NCBI GenBank assembly: GCA_009801015.1
Contig: VHZZ01000002.1
Span: 706,698-770,697, forward strand
Direction: 5' to 3'
From: Silene noctiflora
Lineage: Eukaryota > Streptophyta > Magnoliopsida > Caryophyllales > Caryophyllaceae
DNA length: 64,000 bases
The position numbers and the translations under genes were made by a program. Under the pieces are notes generated by a model, which saw only the letters and a program-made list of their open reading frames with translations, did no database searches and was not told where the DNA came from. Of the stretch, positions 20,001 through 30,599 are shown piece by piece (the first letter of the stretch is position 1; each line of letters opens with the position of its first letter).

Positions 20001-20444
20001 AAATCCAGATTAGAACCAGACACGCGAAAACATGGGTCACATAGTTTGGCAGCAGGAGCTGCTTCTGGTAAGGCTTTGTCATCAGCTGATTTACTGGCCC
20101 GAATTCGTGGGAATCAAGCAACAGCAGTTGGTGATGGGCTCGAACATCAGTTTGTCTTGTCTTCTGGCCCCAACAATACAGCAAGGCCCAATGGGTCCAT
20201 TCCTGGGACTTCTAGGGCGTCTCAGAATCTCGGTGGAGTGCAGCCAGAAGTTTTGGTCCGTCAGATTTGCACGTTCATCCAACAGAGAGGCGGAAGCACG
20301 AGTTCAGCCACTATTGTCGAGCATTTCAAAAATAGAATCCCATCGAATGATTTACCTCTATTTAAAAGCCTCTTGAAAGAAATCGCTTTGTTAGAGAAAC
20401 GCCCTCACGGTTCATTTTGGGTTCTAAAGCCTGAATATCAGTAG
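14080..20444 (+). CDS. CHR8: CSB/ERCC6-like SWI2/SNF2 DNA-dependent ATPase (CHR8 type)
   Basis: There are seven exons: 14080-14172, 14643-15203, 15316-15709, 16463-17318, 17830-18439, 18874-19338 and 19767-20444. All introns are GT-AG with matching phases, giving 1218 residues, close to the roughly 1190 of Arabidopsis CHR8. The N-terminus [20 protein letters not shown] and the [14 protein letters not shown] region are plant CSB-specific. Helicase motif I is DEMGLGKT at 415-422 and motif II is DEGH at 552-555. The C lobe has [28 protein letters not shown] and RAWRIGQ, the last two joined across the exon 5/6 junction near 838. A winged-helix-like C-terminus starts near [11 protein letters not shown] (about 1152). 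CSB recognises RNA polymerase II stalled at DNA lesions and starts transcription-coupled nucleotide excision repair in the nucleus. The frame is intact, with acidic [17 protein letters not shown] loops as expected. Introns 3, 4 and 6 are the longest, at about 0.43-0.75 kb. Confidence 0.97.
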
Positions 20445-21819
20445 TTTTGTTCGAACTGTAACCCTTGGTTTTCAGGAGCTGCTGATATTCATTTTTTTCG
20501 ACATCTATAATCTTTGATTCATATCGATTCTATCTTGAGTTTTTTACCCGATGTGTACACTTAGGTACTTATTCCGGAGCAGCTGCAATTTTGTATCCAA
20601 GTAGGAGAGTCTGATTCTTCCAGCCAGTGTAATATTTATGGCATTTGTAGATAATGGAATCTGTTAGGGTATCTAATTTAAACAGAGTTGTATTCCTCGT
20701 TTCATTATAGGGTTAACGGATTGATTTCGTTTTGAATACCGTTTCATACTAGTCCTTGTGCTGATTCTGCGATTCATAGTGATGTAAAATTGTACTCCGG
20801 AGTAAGGTTTAAGGTTTACGGTTTAAGGATGGATAGATGGAGTAGAATCCTCCACACTCCATGGTTGGTAGATTGGTTGGTGACGAAATTGACAGTGGTT
20901 AGCTCGTATGTCACCAACATCCATCAAGACATTTACGCTTGTCTTATAGAGTACTTCACATTTTGAGATCAGGGATGCACCTGCATCTAATTAATATCGG
21001 CGTTAGAAAGAATCCGTAAATAGATTATACATTATCTGTATAGTTTTAAGCATTATAATAAAGTTTTTGAATTTTGTTTTAAAAATTATGAGTTTTACTG
21101 TAATGTTTCTGAGTTTATTCACTTAAACATTTTAAAAAATTACAATATAACTCAAAAACATTACAAATTTTAGTTTTGACGAGAAAGAAAAAATTTAAAT
21201 CTAACTTGTAAACTTTAATAAGCTCATAAAAAATACACATAAATTTAAAAATAAATAAGGTGTGAAGTAGTATATCCGATGTATGTTCTTATTTTTTCGA
21301 AAGAATCCCTGTTGTAGGCTGAAATTTCGAAGTTTTAGTTTCTGGAGTACCAACCCGTACCCAACCTACTTATATATCGTGTTTGGTTCGTGTTAACCTA
21401 CTTACTTATTAAATGATCATCAACTATTAACCAAACATGTTAGTTTCCTGTTTCGAATTTTTGACGTGTTTTAGGTTATACAATTATTTTTTCACGCCCG
21501 TTACATTCAAATTGTAAACTCGGAATCAAATAAATTGAAGTTAATTACACATCATAAGATAACTATGACTAATTTGAAACAAAATCCTTCATAACTATGA
21601 CTCCAATTGATTAAAATGACGTGATTAACCCGATTCGAAATAACCCGTCCCGACCCGACCCAACCCGATCCAAAGACCTCTTTAGTCCTCTCTATGTTCA
21701 CACTAGTCTATCTCATTTCAACCAAATCTAATTATTCCCTCCTAAACAAGTAACAACACGCATAACACTGACCATTGACCATCAACCAAAGGCTCAAAGC
21801 TCTACCAAACACAACAACA
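20445..21819. other. CSB 3' flank and NECAP upstream region
   Basis: The first 250 bases are likely the CSB 3' UTR. An AT-rich repeat at about 21024-21290 shares a long diverged stretch (AATAAAGTTTTTGA, GTTTTAAAAATTATGAG) with the foldback at 53521-53911. A CCCGACCC-type run at about 21640-21670 precedes the NECAP leader. No further gene seen. Confidence 0.5.
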
Positions 21820-24800
21820 ATGGCGGAAACACCATCACCATCATTTCTTGTAGACGAAGACGAAGAAACCTTCGAACACACACTCCTCGTAATCCGCGAA
21901 GTCTCCGTCTTCAAAATTCCTCCACGATCAACTTCTGGAGGTTACAAATGCGGCGAATGGCTTCAATCCGATAAGATCTGGTCCGGTCGCCTACGCGTCG
22001 TTTCATGTCGCACACGTGCCGAAATCCGTCTCGAAGATCCGATCTCCGGTGATCTCTTTGCCGCCTGTATCGTCGCCGCTGGTCATCGCGATCAGTCCGT
22101 TGAACCGGCGCTCGATTCTAGCCGTTATTTCGTGCTTAAGATCGAAGACGGACGTGGAAAACACGCGTTCGTAGGATTAGGTTTTGGTGAACGAAACGAA
22201 GCGTTTGATTTCAATGTCGCGCTTTCTGATCATGAGAAGCATGTTTTGAGAGAGAGTGATAGGGATAGTAGTGGTGGTAGTGGTAATGGTGGTGAGGATG
22301 GACAGAGTATTGATATTCATCCTGCTGTTAATCATCGATTAAAAGTATGTGCGAAATCTTTTGTTTTTGATTTTTTGTTTCGTTGATTTTTTTTTTGTTG
22401 TTGATAGAAATGCGATTCGATTTAGAAGTATTCTAGTGCTTGACATTCATCCTGTTGTTAATCATCAGTTCTAGAAATGTGATCTGATTTGGAAATATAC
22501 TAGTGCAGTAGTGCCTGACATTCATCCTGCTGTTAATCATCATTTCTAGAAATGTGATCTGATTTGGAAGTATACTAGTGCAGTGGTGCCTGACATTCGT
22601 CCTGTTGTTGATTATTGGTTGATTTGATTGTGTGTTGTTTCAACTGAATTTGCGTAATGCTGATCATGTTTAGTACACGAACGTGATTGTTAAGGTGAGT
22701 TCAATTGCTGTAAATCATCAGTTTGAAGTACGTAAAATTTTTATTTTGTTGATTTTTTGTAATTGATAGAAATGCAATTTGATTTGGAAGTGTGCTAGGC
22801 TTGACGTATTGTGTGTTTGTTTTAACTGACTTTGCATAATGCTGATCAGGTTTAGCTGGTGTATGATTGTTAAGGTAAAGCTCAATCGCTGTTGATCATC
22901 GGTTACAAGCATAAAAAAATTTCGAAAAGGTTATTTGATTCAAAAGTATGCTAGTGCATACAGCTGAATAGACATATTGATGTATGTTAACTGGATAGGG
23001 TTTAGCTGCTCTGTGATTGCCAAGGTAATTTGGTTATGAATCTTAGATTCTTAGGTATAGTGACAGATGAAGGAAGTTGTGATGCTTGATCGAACTTTGT
23101 GTGTTATGGAATAAATTTTGATCAGTGTAATTTCAGCTGAGTTTATGTCATTATTTGAAAGTATATTGCTTGGTTGTATTTGCAATTGAGTGTATCAGTA
23201 TGATATATACGTGCTGTTGCACTGTGTTTAGTTGTTATGTAGTGCCTGCTGTTGTTTAGAGATACGGATTACTGTATAAGATATTACATCGGCTTGATCA
23301 AGTGGAGTCGTAAACTCGGAAAGTGGATGGCAAGAGTAGTATTGAGCTTGATGTTATGGACTTATACATTGATATGTCAGTTGAGTGATCTAGCATTCGA
23401 GATTCATGTTGGAACTGAGGGATGTGGCATCTGAGCTTCATATTGATCAAATGCAATAACAGTTGAGTTTATGGTGTAGCCATTCGAGACATTGATTGAG
23501 AACAATGTAGGTTGAGGGATCTTTCGTTTGAGATTCATTTTGGTAACATGTGTTCTATACTTCTATTGTGTTTTCTATTTATTGATCTGCGTAATGCAAT
23601 TGATTGGAAGGCGCAAATATTACTTACCTTGATTAGGTTTAGTTGGTAGGTGATTTCTAAGGGTATTTTTGGTGCTCATTTTTTGGAAGTTGTGAGGTGA
23701 TGGAGCTGTTCGGGTTGCTTTGCAAAATTTTGTGGTTGTGATGTAGGTGTTGATCGAGTGTATGAATCTGGTATTTGAGCTTCACGCTAATTATGTGTTC
23801 CTGTCAGTGTGTATTGATTTGATTTTGGCATATGAATGCAGTTGATGACTTGATTCCATTGTGCATTGTCAATTTAGTTACACCTTTAAGTTTAAAGAAG
23901 GTAAAACAACTGGTCTTTCATGTATCCTGCCCCTTTTGAGGAACAGGGGTGAGGAATTGAATGTTCTCGTTTTTCGTTGTCCCACTAACTATAGCTATGT
24001 GAAATCAATAGTCTGATAGTTTGTTTGCGTGGCATTATACTTGCATGCCAATTTCCGCTGTTGTATCACTCATCAACTTTTGCTTTTCAGTTATGATCCT
24101 CTGAAGCCAGAGAACTATACAAGACATAATTGGTTCTGAATTAGGGTTTAAATTAGTAAACTGGTTATATTGGCTTAAATTTTGATAGCTCATAGCCGTC
24201 ATAGGGTAAATTTTGATAGCTCGGCCATAGCTAACAATCTTTAGCTTTTTTCTCAAAATGATTTCGAATTTTCATGTGGAGTAGCCTAAGGTTTTGGAGT
24301 ACCTTATCTTACACTTTTTTTTCCTCTCCTGTTTACTGATCTCTAGTCGTTGCCATTACAGGAAGGCGAAACAATACGAATAAATGTGAAGCACAAACCA
24401 GTAGGTGGGACGGGTATGCTTTCAACTGGCAAGTCGGGTGGTCTTTCAAGTGCTAGTAACGCAAAACCTCTGGGCCTGGCTCCCCCTCCTGGATCTGGAA
24501 AGATTCGTACACCCTTACCACCTCCTCCAAATGACCCTGTTGCTACGAGGATTACCTCCGGTTTGAAAGGTTCAAAGGAAAGTGCAAGACATGCTACCGA
24601 TCCTTTGTCCGATTTTTCTCAACTTGAGGTAGGTTTTTCAAGTGCATAAATCTGATGTAATGTTATTTTGTCGCCCCATTCATATATTATGCATACACCT
24701 CTGCCAATTTGGGTATGATTCGTGCAATGGAGATGAGTGTGTGTTCCTTGCCCTTTTGCACGCATTTATATTGAAAACCAATTTAAAAGTAAACCTAAAC

Positions 24801-24968
24801 CATTGGCTCGGAATTGGGAGAGTAGTTTTTAGTACTGCTCGAGACTTTTATAATCAATTTTTTTGTGTTCATCTCAAAGCTTGCTTATGCTATCTACAGC
24901 GGAATCTTCCATCGAAAGCTGGAACAGAGGCGACAAAGAGCAGTGCAGCTGGATGGGCTGCCTTCTGA
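21820..24968 (+). CDS. NECAP-like adaptin-ear-binding coat-associated protein
   Basis: Three exons at 21820-22344, 24362-24628 and 24900-24968 give 286 residues with clean GT-AG junctions and phase 0 joins. The first ATG after the leader gives MAETPSPSFLVDEDEE. Residues 1-175 form the NECAP PH-like fold (DUF1681 family). Family signatures are FEHTLLVIREVSVFKIPPR, the WSGRLRVVS region, SSRYFVLKIEDGRGKHAFVG, and GFGERNEAFDFNVAL. EGETIRINVKHK closes the domain at the start of exon 2. A proline-rich linker (LAPPPGSGKIRTPLPPPP) follows, and the protein ends exactly on WAAF. A WxxF motif at the extreme C-terminus is the AP-2 alpha-ear ligand of animal NECAPs, so a role in clathrin-mediated endocytosis at the plasma membrane is likely. 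Intron 1 is about 2.0 kb and carries tandem copies of the exon 1 edge. Confidence 0.95.
22406..22620 (+). repeat. intronic tandem repeats derived from the exon 1 end
   Basis: The exon 1 end reads GATATTCATCCTGCTGTTAA then TCATC. Near-copies (GACATTCATCCTGTTGTTAA, GACATTCATCCTGCTGTTAA, GACATTCGTCCTGTTGTTGA) occur at 22442, 22517 and 22592, about 75 bases apart. Each of the first two is followed by TCTAGAAATGTGATCTGATT. Weaker echoes of the same unit continue to about 22950. The copies lack the GTATGT donor. Confidence 0.75.
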
Positions 24969-25645
24969 ATCTATGCCTGCATTCATATTAGAGTCTTGTT
25001 TACAGAACGAGATAACCTTCAAGTCTCGAGTGAGAGTTTTACTCAACCGGCTATGGCGTGTGTTAGCTATAATCACATACATTATACATTCTGTTTTATG
25101 ACAATAAGGCATTATGACATACGGACTGAACTACTCCTATATGGCTATAAATTTAGAGCAATGATAATGTCACTATGTTTTTTTACTAATGCCACGGGAA
25201 TCCTATCTTGATTAAGAGCTGTGAACTTCGGTCATTGGCTTTGTGATCCCGTGTGCAAGAAATATTATCCGTGGAAATATACGAGGCCATTTTAAGGGGA
25301 CTTCATCTATCTGTGTGCTTACTCCATTATCAAACATGTATGAAGTTGATAAGAAATGAAATTACAATTTAAATGACATCGAGAAATTATCGAAATTGCT
25401 AGTAACTTTTCCTACTGAGTTGCGGATTATTGGGGGTATGTAACCTCAAAAAAAAAAAAAAAATCATTCTATCATTTGGAAGTCCAAATAAAGCTACATA
25501 CTTACTTTCCATATAAATAATTAATTATTCGGTAAGACGATGTGATATTATCTTTATTTTCCAAAATTTTACAAATGTTATAGGGCATTCCCCATATTAT
25601 GAGATTTGACCGATAATTTCTCCAATTTTGACAATAGTAAAAACA

Positions 25646-26000
25646 TACTTCCTCCATTCCAATGAATTCTATACATTTGCTTTTTGGACACTATTCATGT
25701 GTGAGGCGAATCTCCGATACAACTTCTAATATATAATATAAAAGATAGTCACGTGAGATCTTGTTGAAATTGTCTTACCAAGTAGATTATGAATATCAAA
25801 TTTTTATACTCTCTCCTATTCAGCCTATAGTTACCCTTTCATTATAATACTACTAACATATATTAGAGAAAGGGGAACTATAGGCTGAATAGGAGGGAGT
25901 AATTTTTAGTAATATGTAACTAAAGATATGAACAAAAGAAAACGAGCATTGATATACGTGTATAAAACAAATGTATAGAATTCGTTGGAATGAAGTCATA
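25646..26000. mobile_element. Stowaway-like MITE (outer)
   Basis: TACTTCCTCCATTCCAATGA with GAATTCTATACATTTG at the left is mirrored by ACAAATGTATAGAATTCG and TTGGAATGAAGT at the right, giving inverted terminal repeats of about 45 bases with TA at the left border. A second MITE (25807-25901) has inserted into it. A related copy lies at 54545-54779. Confidence 0.75.
25807..25901. mobile_element. Stowaway-like MITE nested in the 25646-26000 element
   Basis: TACTCTCTCCTATTCAGCCT and ATAGTTACCCTTTC at the left are the inverse of GAAAGGGGAACTAT and AGGCTGAATAGGAGGGAGTA at the right. It is 95 bases bounded by TA. It interrupts the outer MITE, so it is the younger insertion. Confidence 0.8.
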
Positions 26001-26230
26001 ATCATAAAACATACGTAGTATCTTGAAATTAAACTAAATTAAAATTAAAATGCTCTTTTTTTTCTTTTCCTAATCTCAAATTTACCAAAACTTTGGGAAA
26101 TCTAAAACAAAAGTAAAAACAAAATAACCTAGTGCGTTGAACTTCGTGCTTAGTCATTCTAGTGGTTAACCCGGTATACATGGTTTAAACTTTAAAGGCG
26201 ACATTCAGGAGTTTACCCCTCAAAAAGACA

Positions 26231-26490
26231 TACTTCCTCCATTCAACTCCACTCTACCACTTTCATTTTTTATACTATTCACGAGTAAGCATTCAATTTC
26301 AATTTTCTCTCAATATATACATGAAATTATATTCATGTGGATCTTGTTTGATTCGTCTTTACGAGTACATTAAAAATATCTAACTTTTATAATTTTTGCA
26401 AATACGTAGTTAACGATATTTAGCGCGTAAAACACGCGTTGGTAAACGTGAAAAAGTATAGCGGTAGAGTGGAGTTGAATGGAGGAAGTA
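26231..26490. mobile_element. Stowaway-like MITE
   Basis: TACTTCCTCCATTCAACTCC and ACTCTACC at the left mirror GGTAGAGTGG and AGTTGAATGGAGGAAGTA at the right. It sits just upstream of the NOP10 promoter elements, so it may bring the 5' boundary of the NOP10 promoter close. Confidence 0.8.
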
Positions 26491-26532
26491 AATAACAACT
26501 ACGGGCTCACTCGTCATCTAAAAATATAATTC

Positions 26533-26561
26533 GGCCCACAAGAAAACCAAGAAGAAGCCCA
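26533..26561 (+). promoter_or_regulatory. paired site II elements upstream of NOP10
   Basis: GGCCCA (26533-26538) and AGCCCA (26556-26561) are both reverse complements of the TGGGCY site II motif that TCP factors bind in plant ribosome-biogenesis promoters. They lie about 70-100 bases upstream of the leader donor at 26635. Function is inferred from motif and gene class. Confidence 0.5.
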
Positions 26562-26803
26562 TATCAAATATTACAAATATATCGAATTAGGGCTCATCTC
26601 TATATTTCTAAAGTTCCAAGTCGACGGAGAAGAGGTAAAGCTTCTTCTACTTCTCCAATTCTCCTTTGTTCAACTTTAATTTATTTATTTACTGTAATTT
26701 TTTCATTTAATCAGTTTTAATTAACATTAATTTTCTTCTAATTTGTTCTTTTTACTGCAGAAATAAACAGAGATTTTCAAATTTGAATAAATAATTAAAA
26801 ATA

Positions 26804-29798
26804 ATGTATTTACAGTTTTACATCAACGACAATGGCGACAAAGTTTATACTACCAAGGTTTATTCCTTTCTCCGTCTTCCTGTCATTTGAGTTTTTGCTT
26901 ATATCCTGTCTCGTCGTATTCTTTTTAGTTAGTCTATTGTAAGACGGTTTTACGTATTCAAGAAACATAGTTACTCCCTCCGTCCCGGTCATTTGTTGCC
27001 CTTCTCCATTTTTGCGTCATTTGTTGTCCTTTTCCATTTTTTGGTGTATCAATGAATTGTTGTCCTTTCTATTTTAGTATTGTATTTGATAAGTAATTTG
27101 ATCTCATCTTATAATCGACTCTCCTTTTTCCTTGGTCTTTGTGCCAAAAATAAAGGAAGGAAACAAATGAAACAAAGGACAAATGACCGGGACGGAGTGA
27201 GTATCAAATTAAGCCGTTTTATAATATACTCCCTCCAATCCGCTATTTTCTTACCCTTTCAAGTGGGCACAAGGATTAAGGGAGGGAGTATTATATTGAT
27301 AAAGGAAAATGTGGGGTTGGGGGATTGTAGTAATTAGGAATAAAATAAGANNAAANNNNTNGGTGGGGTTTGGTGATAGGAGAGAGGGATGAATAAAATA
27401 AGAGTAAANNNTTACCAAAAATANAAAGNGGAAGAAAACCTGAATAATCCGTTTTAGGAAATAGGGAAGAAAATAGAGGATTGGAGGGAGTACTTTTGTA
27501 AAATTGATTTACTCTTTTATTTACATAATTTCCGTTGTGACGGTCTTCGAACTTCATTTAATGTAGCGAGGACTCCCTCCGTCTCAATCATTTGTTAGTA
27601 AAATGATTGAGACGGAGGGAGTATCTTGTAAGCTCAATGACTTACTCGGTTATGTCAAATAGGTTAAATTTGTCAAGAGTATAAAACCGATCTTCGAATT
27701 CCAACCATCAACTTGCTTTTGGTTTTTCTTAGGATGGGTCATCTTAGCTAACTTAAAGATTTGTTTAGCGAGTACTCCCTCCGTCTCAATCATTTGTTAG
27801 TAAAATGATTGAGACGGAGGGAGTATCTTGTAAGCTCAATGACTAACTCGGTTATGTCAAATAGGTTAAATTTGTCAAGAGTATAAAACCGATCTTGGAA
27901 CTCCAACAATCAACTTAAGCTTTTGGTTTTCCATGGGTCATCTTAGCTAACTTAAAGATTTGTTTAGCGAGTACTCCCTCCGTATCAATCATTTGCTTAC
28001 TATTGAAATACCCTTTATAAGATATACAAGTAAAAGATAAACAAATGATTGGGACGGAAAGATTATGTTGTAAGCTCAAAGACTAGCTGTTTTTCGCTTA
28101 CGTCAAGTAGGTTTAATTAGTTACCTAGTTCCTTAGGATGGGTCATCTTAGCCAACTCAAAGATTTGTTGTTGTCGTAGCAATAAATTTGGGTGGTAAAG
28201 ATTTAATTATTAAATTTCGATTTATTGCAGAAGGAAAGTCCTAATGGTTTAGCTACACAATCAGCTCATCCAGGTACATTAAAAATTGAAGTTTCTCACC
28301 TTTATTATTGATTGATTAATTGCTTTGGTGTATGATCGTTCTTGATTGTCGTGTTGATACAAGAGTAGTTCAATTAGTCAAGGGTTAGAATTGATCAAGA
28401 AATAATCTATATAGGCAGTGGTGGAAAATTTCGACCAAAAATTTCATTGCTCAAGGTGACCGCATGCTAGACTACCAACCCTTTAACCCCGTAACCCCGT
28501 TCTTTTGGACTGAAACTGTCTCAACCAAACTGAACTAAACTTAGAGACAAAATCCAAGTCCAAAAGAACGGGTCTTAGTTTTGTAGCTGCTTTACAACTA
28601 TGGCTGCTTGAATAATCTTGGCAATTTCAAAGACTTAGCTGAATTACTCATTAATTTGTTATGGTTTGCCACTAAATAAATTAGGGGATTGGAGTTGTTC
28701 GTGTGTTCTTGATGGATTTTCCTTTGCGTTTCTTACTTTGCTTTGCTCTACCTTCCATTGTCCCAAGTTAATTTGGATTGAAAATTCACTTTGTGGGAGG
28801 TGGTATCTCTACTATTGTAGAGGAAAAGTATGCTGTTGTCGACCATCTTTTACCTTTCTTGGTTAGGATTAGGAACCTCTTTTGAGGAACTAGCAAGATG
28901 ATAATGATGATAACGATGGGCGATATTTGTTTCCCTTCCCCTGGTTTTGCACATTATCAAATTTGAGTAGATGTTACTGATTTGTGTTTCTAAAACTGGT
29001 CTAGATATGTTTGTCATAAACTATCTTTGGCCTTCGATTTTCTTCTTCGATGATGATGGCTCTTAACTTTTCCATTTTAAGTGAGGCCAAATACTCTTTA
29101 TTTGTTGACTGTAAATTAATGTAATAAAGAGGATTTGCTAAATACTCTTTTAGTTTACAGTTGGTCTTGCTTGTGACGGTCACAAATCACTTTAAGATAA
29201 AATGTAACCACCAATTTTCATATTTTCTCATTAAAATGGTCACATTTTGGGTCCGTCACAAATTGTGACGTGTTCACACACGTCACAAATGAGAAATGCC
29301 TTTGAGTTTATTGTATGTGTTGACTGTGTAAATTAGTGAGGCCAAATACTCTTTAAGCTTATTGTATTGTGAAGTAGCATAGTATCGCTACTGGTCATCC
29401 GCTTATATTCTTTTTGATTTATCACAACGGTGAGGCTACGTATCTCCTACTCGACTCACCTTACCTTACTACAAGCATAGGCCATTGGAGTATTGCGGTA
29501 CTGTTGTAGTAAATAGGAATGATGCTTTAACATGATTGCGTTAGTGTGCTGATTCCTTGGACACAGTTCGTAAGAATGGCTTCAAGTACTTACTAGCTTT
29601 GTTAAGCGGCTTGTCTAGCTTATATGTCTGTTTCGTCATTCTGTGTTTCTCTGCGGTCTTTCTCTGCGTCTTCTGATATTTGAATGAATCAACTCTGCAG
29701 CTCGCTTTTCCCCTGATGACAAGTACTCGAGGCAAAGAGTTCTGTTGAAGAAGCGATTTGGGCTATTGCCTACTCAACAACCCCCTAAAAAATACTGA
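26804..29798 (+). CDS. NOP10: H/ACA snoRNP core protein NOP10
   Basis: Three coding exons at 26804-26857, 28231-28273 and 29701-29798 give exactly 64 residues, the standard NOP10 length. The start [18 protein letters not shown], the middle [20 protein letters not shown] and the end [16 protein letters not shown] are clear plant NOP10. The N-terminal part is the small zinc-ribbon-derived beta fold, here without cysteines as in other eukaryotes. The C-terminal helix contacts the Cbf5/dyskerin pseudouridine synthase. The protein acts in nucleolus and Cajal bodies in H/ACA-guided pseudouridylation. A leader intron (26635-26760, GTAAAG to ACTGCAG) splits the 5' UTR. The coding introns (about 1.37 and 1.43 kb) are very large for a 195-base reading frame and are loaded with MITEs. 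I saw no convincing snoRNA in them. Confidence 0.97.
26972..27203. mobile_element. Stowaway-like MITE in NOP10 intron 1
   Basis: TACTCCCTCCGTCCCGGTCA with TTTGTTGCCC at the left mirrors GGACAAATGACCGGGACGGA ending GTGAGTA at the right; both borders carry TA. Confidence 0.8.
27227..27492. mobile_element. Stowaway-like MITE in NOP10 intron 1, with N calls
   Basis: TACTCCCTCCAATCCGCTAT at the left and GAGGATTGGAGGGAGTA at the right are inverse. An inner GGGAGGGAGTA at about 27279-27290 suggests a second end or nested piece. Scattered Ns at 27351-27429 show the assembler struggled with this foldback. Confidence 0.65.
27572..28170 (+). repeat. triplicated 200-bp unit carrying a palindrome, NOP10 intron 1
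   Basis: Three direct units start at about 27572, 27774 and 27973 (periods 202 and 199). Each opens with CTCCCTCCGT and closes with ATGGGTCATCTTAGC and AAGATTTGTT. Units 1 and 2 begin with an identical 51-base near-perfect palindrome (27572-27622 and 27774-27824). Unit 3 has a longer, diverged MITE there, to about 28066. The shared non-MITE part includes GTTATGTCAAATAGGTTAAA. Confidence 0.85.
28496..28572. mobile_element. short MITE of the GTTCTTTTGGACT family
   Basis: CCCGTTCTTTTGGACT at 28496-28511 is the exact inverse of AGTCCAAAAGAACGGG at 28557-28572. The interior has CTGAACTAAAC-type repeats. The family recurs at 50612-50812 and 63595-63776, and as fragments around 45890-46000, 51360-51510, 51910-52080 and 55080-55260. 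In NOP10 intron 2. Confidence 0.7.
29166..29295. mobile_element. MITE relic of the GTGACGGTCACAAAT family
   Basis: CTTGTGACGGTCACAAATCA at the left faces GTCCGTCACAAATTGTGACG and ACGTCACAAATGAGAA at the right. Related pieces are at 30128-30225, 36395-36490 and 43932-44230. Lies in NOP10 intron 2. Confidence 0.5.
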
Positions 29799-30430
29799 AC
29801 AATGGAAGTGCTACTCGTCTTTTTGTTGGATGACGCCGTGACAGCTTATTAATACATTGCCTTCAGGGTGTACTCTGCAGCTGCAGGCATTGTGAATCAG
29901 TGTTGTCGACTTGTCTAGTCGTCTCAGTGTAATTTCGTTGGGCTTTTGGACTAGTGATTGTCGACATTATGCTATGAACTTTCAAAGTATGGTTTGTTAA
30001 TTGTTAATTGTTATTGTAGTATCATATACGAAAGCATCAGCTCATCCGAAAACTGGGCTTAGAGTGTTGGACCGAAATGATCTGTTCTTTGTATTTATGG
30101 AATTGTTGTCAAACCATTTTTGGAAACGTGTGACATCTCACGACTATCTCCACTTTGTAATATTATTTTAATCGGTTGTGAGACTTCACAAGTCTATAAC
30201 ACGTCACAAATAAGAATTTACCTTCCAAAAAATGCAATTAACGGGTAAACATGGTGCTATACGGGGTACAAATTACTCCATCTGTGGATTATTATTGAAT
30301 CAAATTTGAAATAACTCGACTTGCATTAAATTTCAAACTATTTTCTTTGCACCGTTTTATCGACGGTTTTACCCGAGAGTATACACAATACGCTACTACG
30401 GTCCACGTATATTGCTATTCCGTGTTAGTA

Positions 30431-30520
30431 ATTTTTTTTTTTTTTTTTGATAAGGTAATAAAACTAGATTGATCCCCTAAAGTAGACTAACCTATTGAAG
30501 CCATAAAGTCGGCAACTATG
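30431..30520 (-). mobile_element. short retroposed insert with target duplication
   Basis: ATTCCGTGTTAGTA occurs at 30417-30430 and again at 30521-30534, flanking a 90-base insert that on the minus strand ends in a long A run (plus-strand T run 30432-30449). A poly-A tail plus a 14-base direct repeat is the mark of LINE-machinery retroposition. The source RNA is not recognised. Confidence 0.7.
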
Positions 30521-30599
30521 ATTCCGTGTTAGTACTTGATGCGTTTTTTTTACATATGCCGCGCATTAGCATTCCGAAAAGGAGGGATTAACAATAACT

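Noticed and set aside
21775-21819. Longer NECAP start
   Set aside because: The extension would begin at TTG, not ATG; the first ATG in frame is 21820.
26140-26222. Possible SINE with box A-like TAGTCATTCTAGTGGTTAA
   Set aside because: The box B match (GGTTTAAACTTTAAAGG) is poor and no tail or target duplication was found; too weak to list.
27572-27824. CRISPR-like spaced repeats
   Set aside because: Repeats are palindromic MITE ends at a 200-base period in a plant intron; not a CRISPR array.
28666-28866. Open frame of 66 codons in plus orientation
   Set aside because: It lies wholly inside NOP10 intron 2 and has no family resemblance or splice support.
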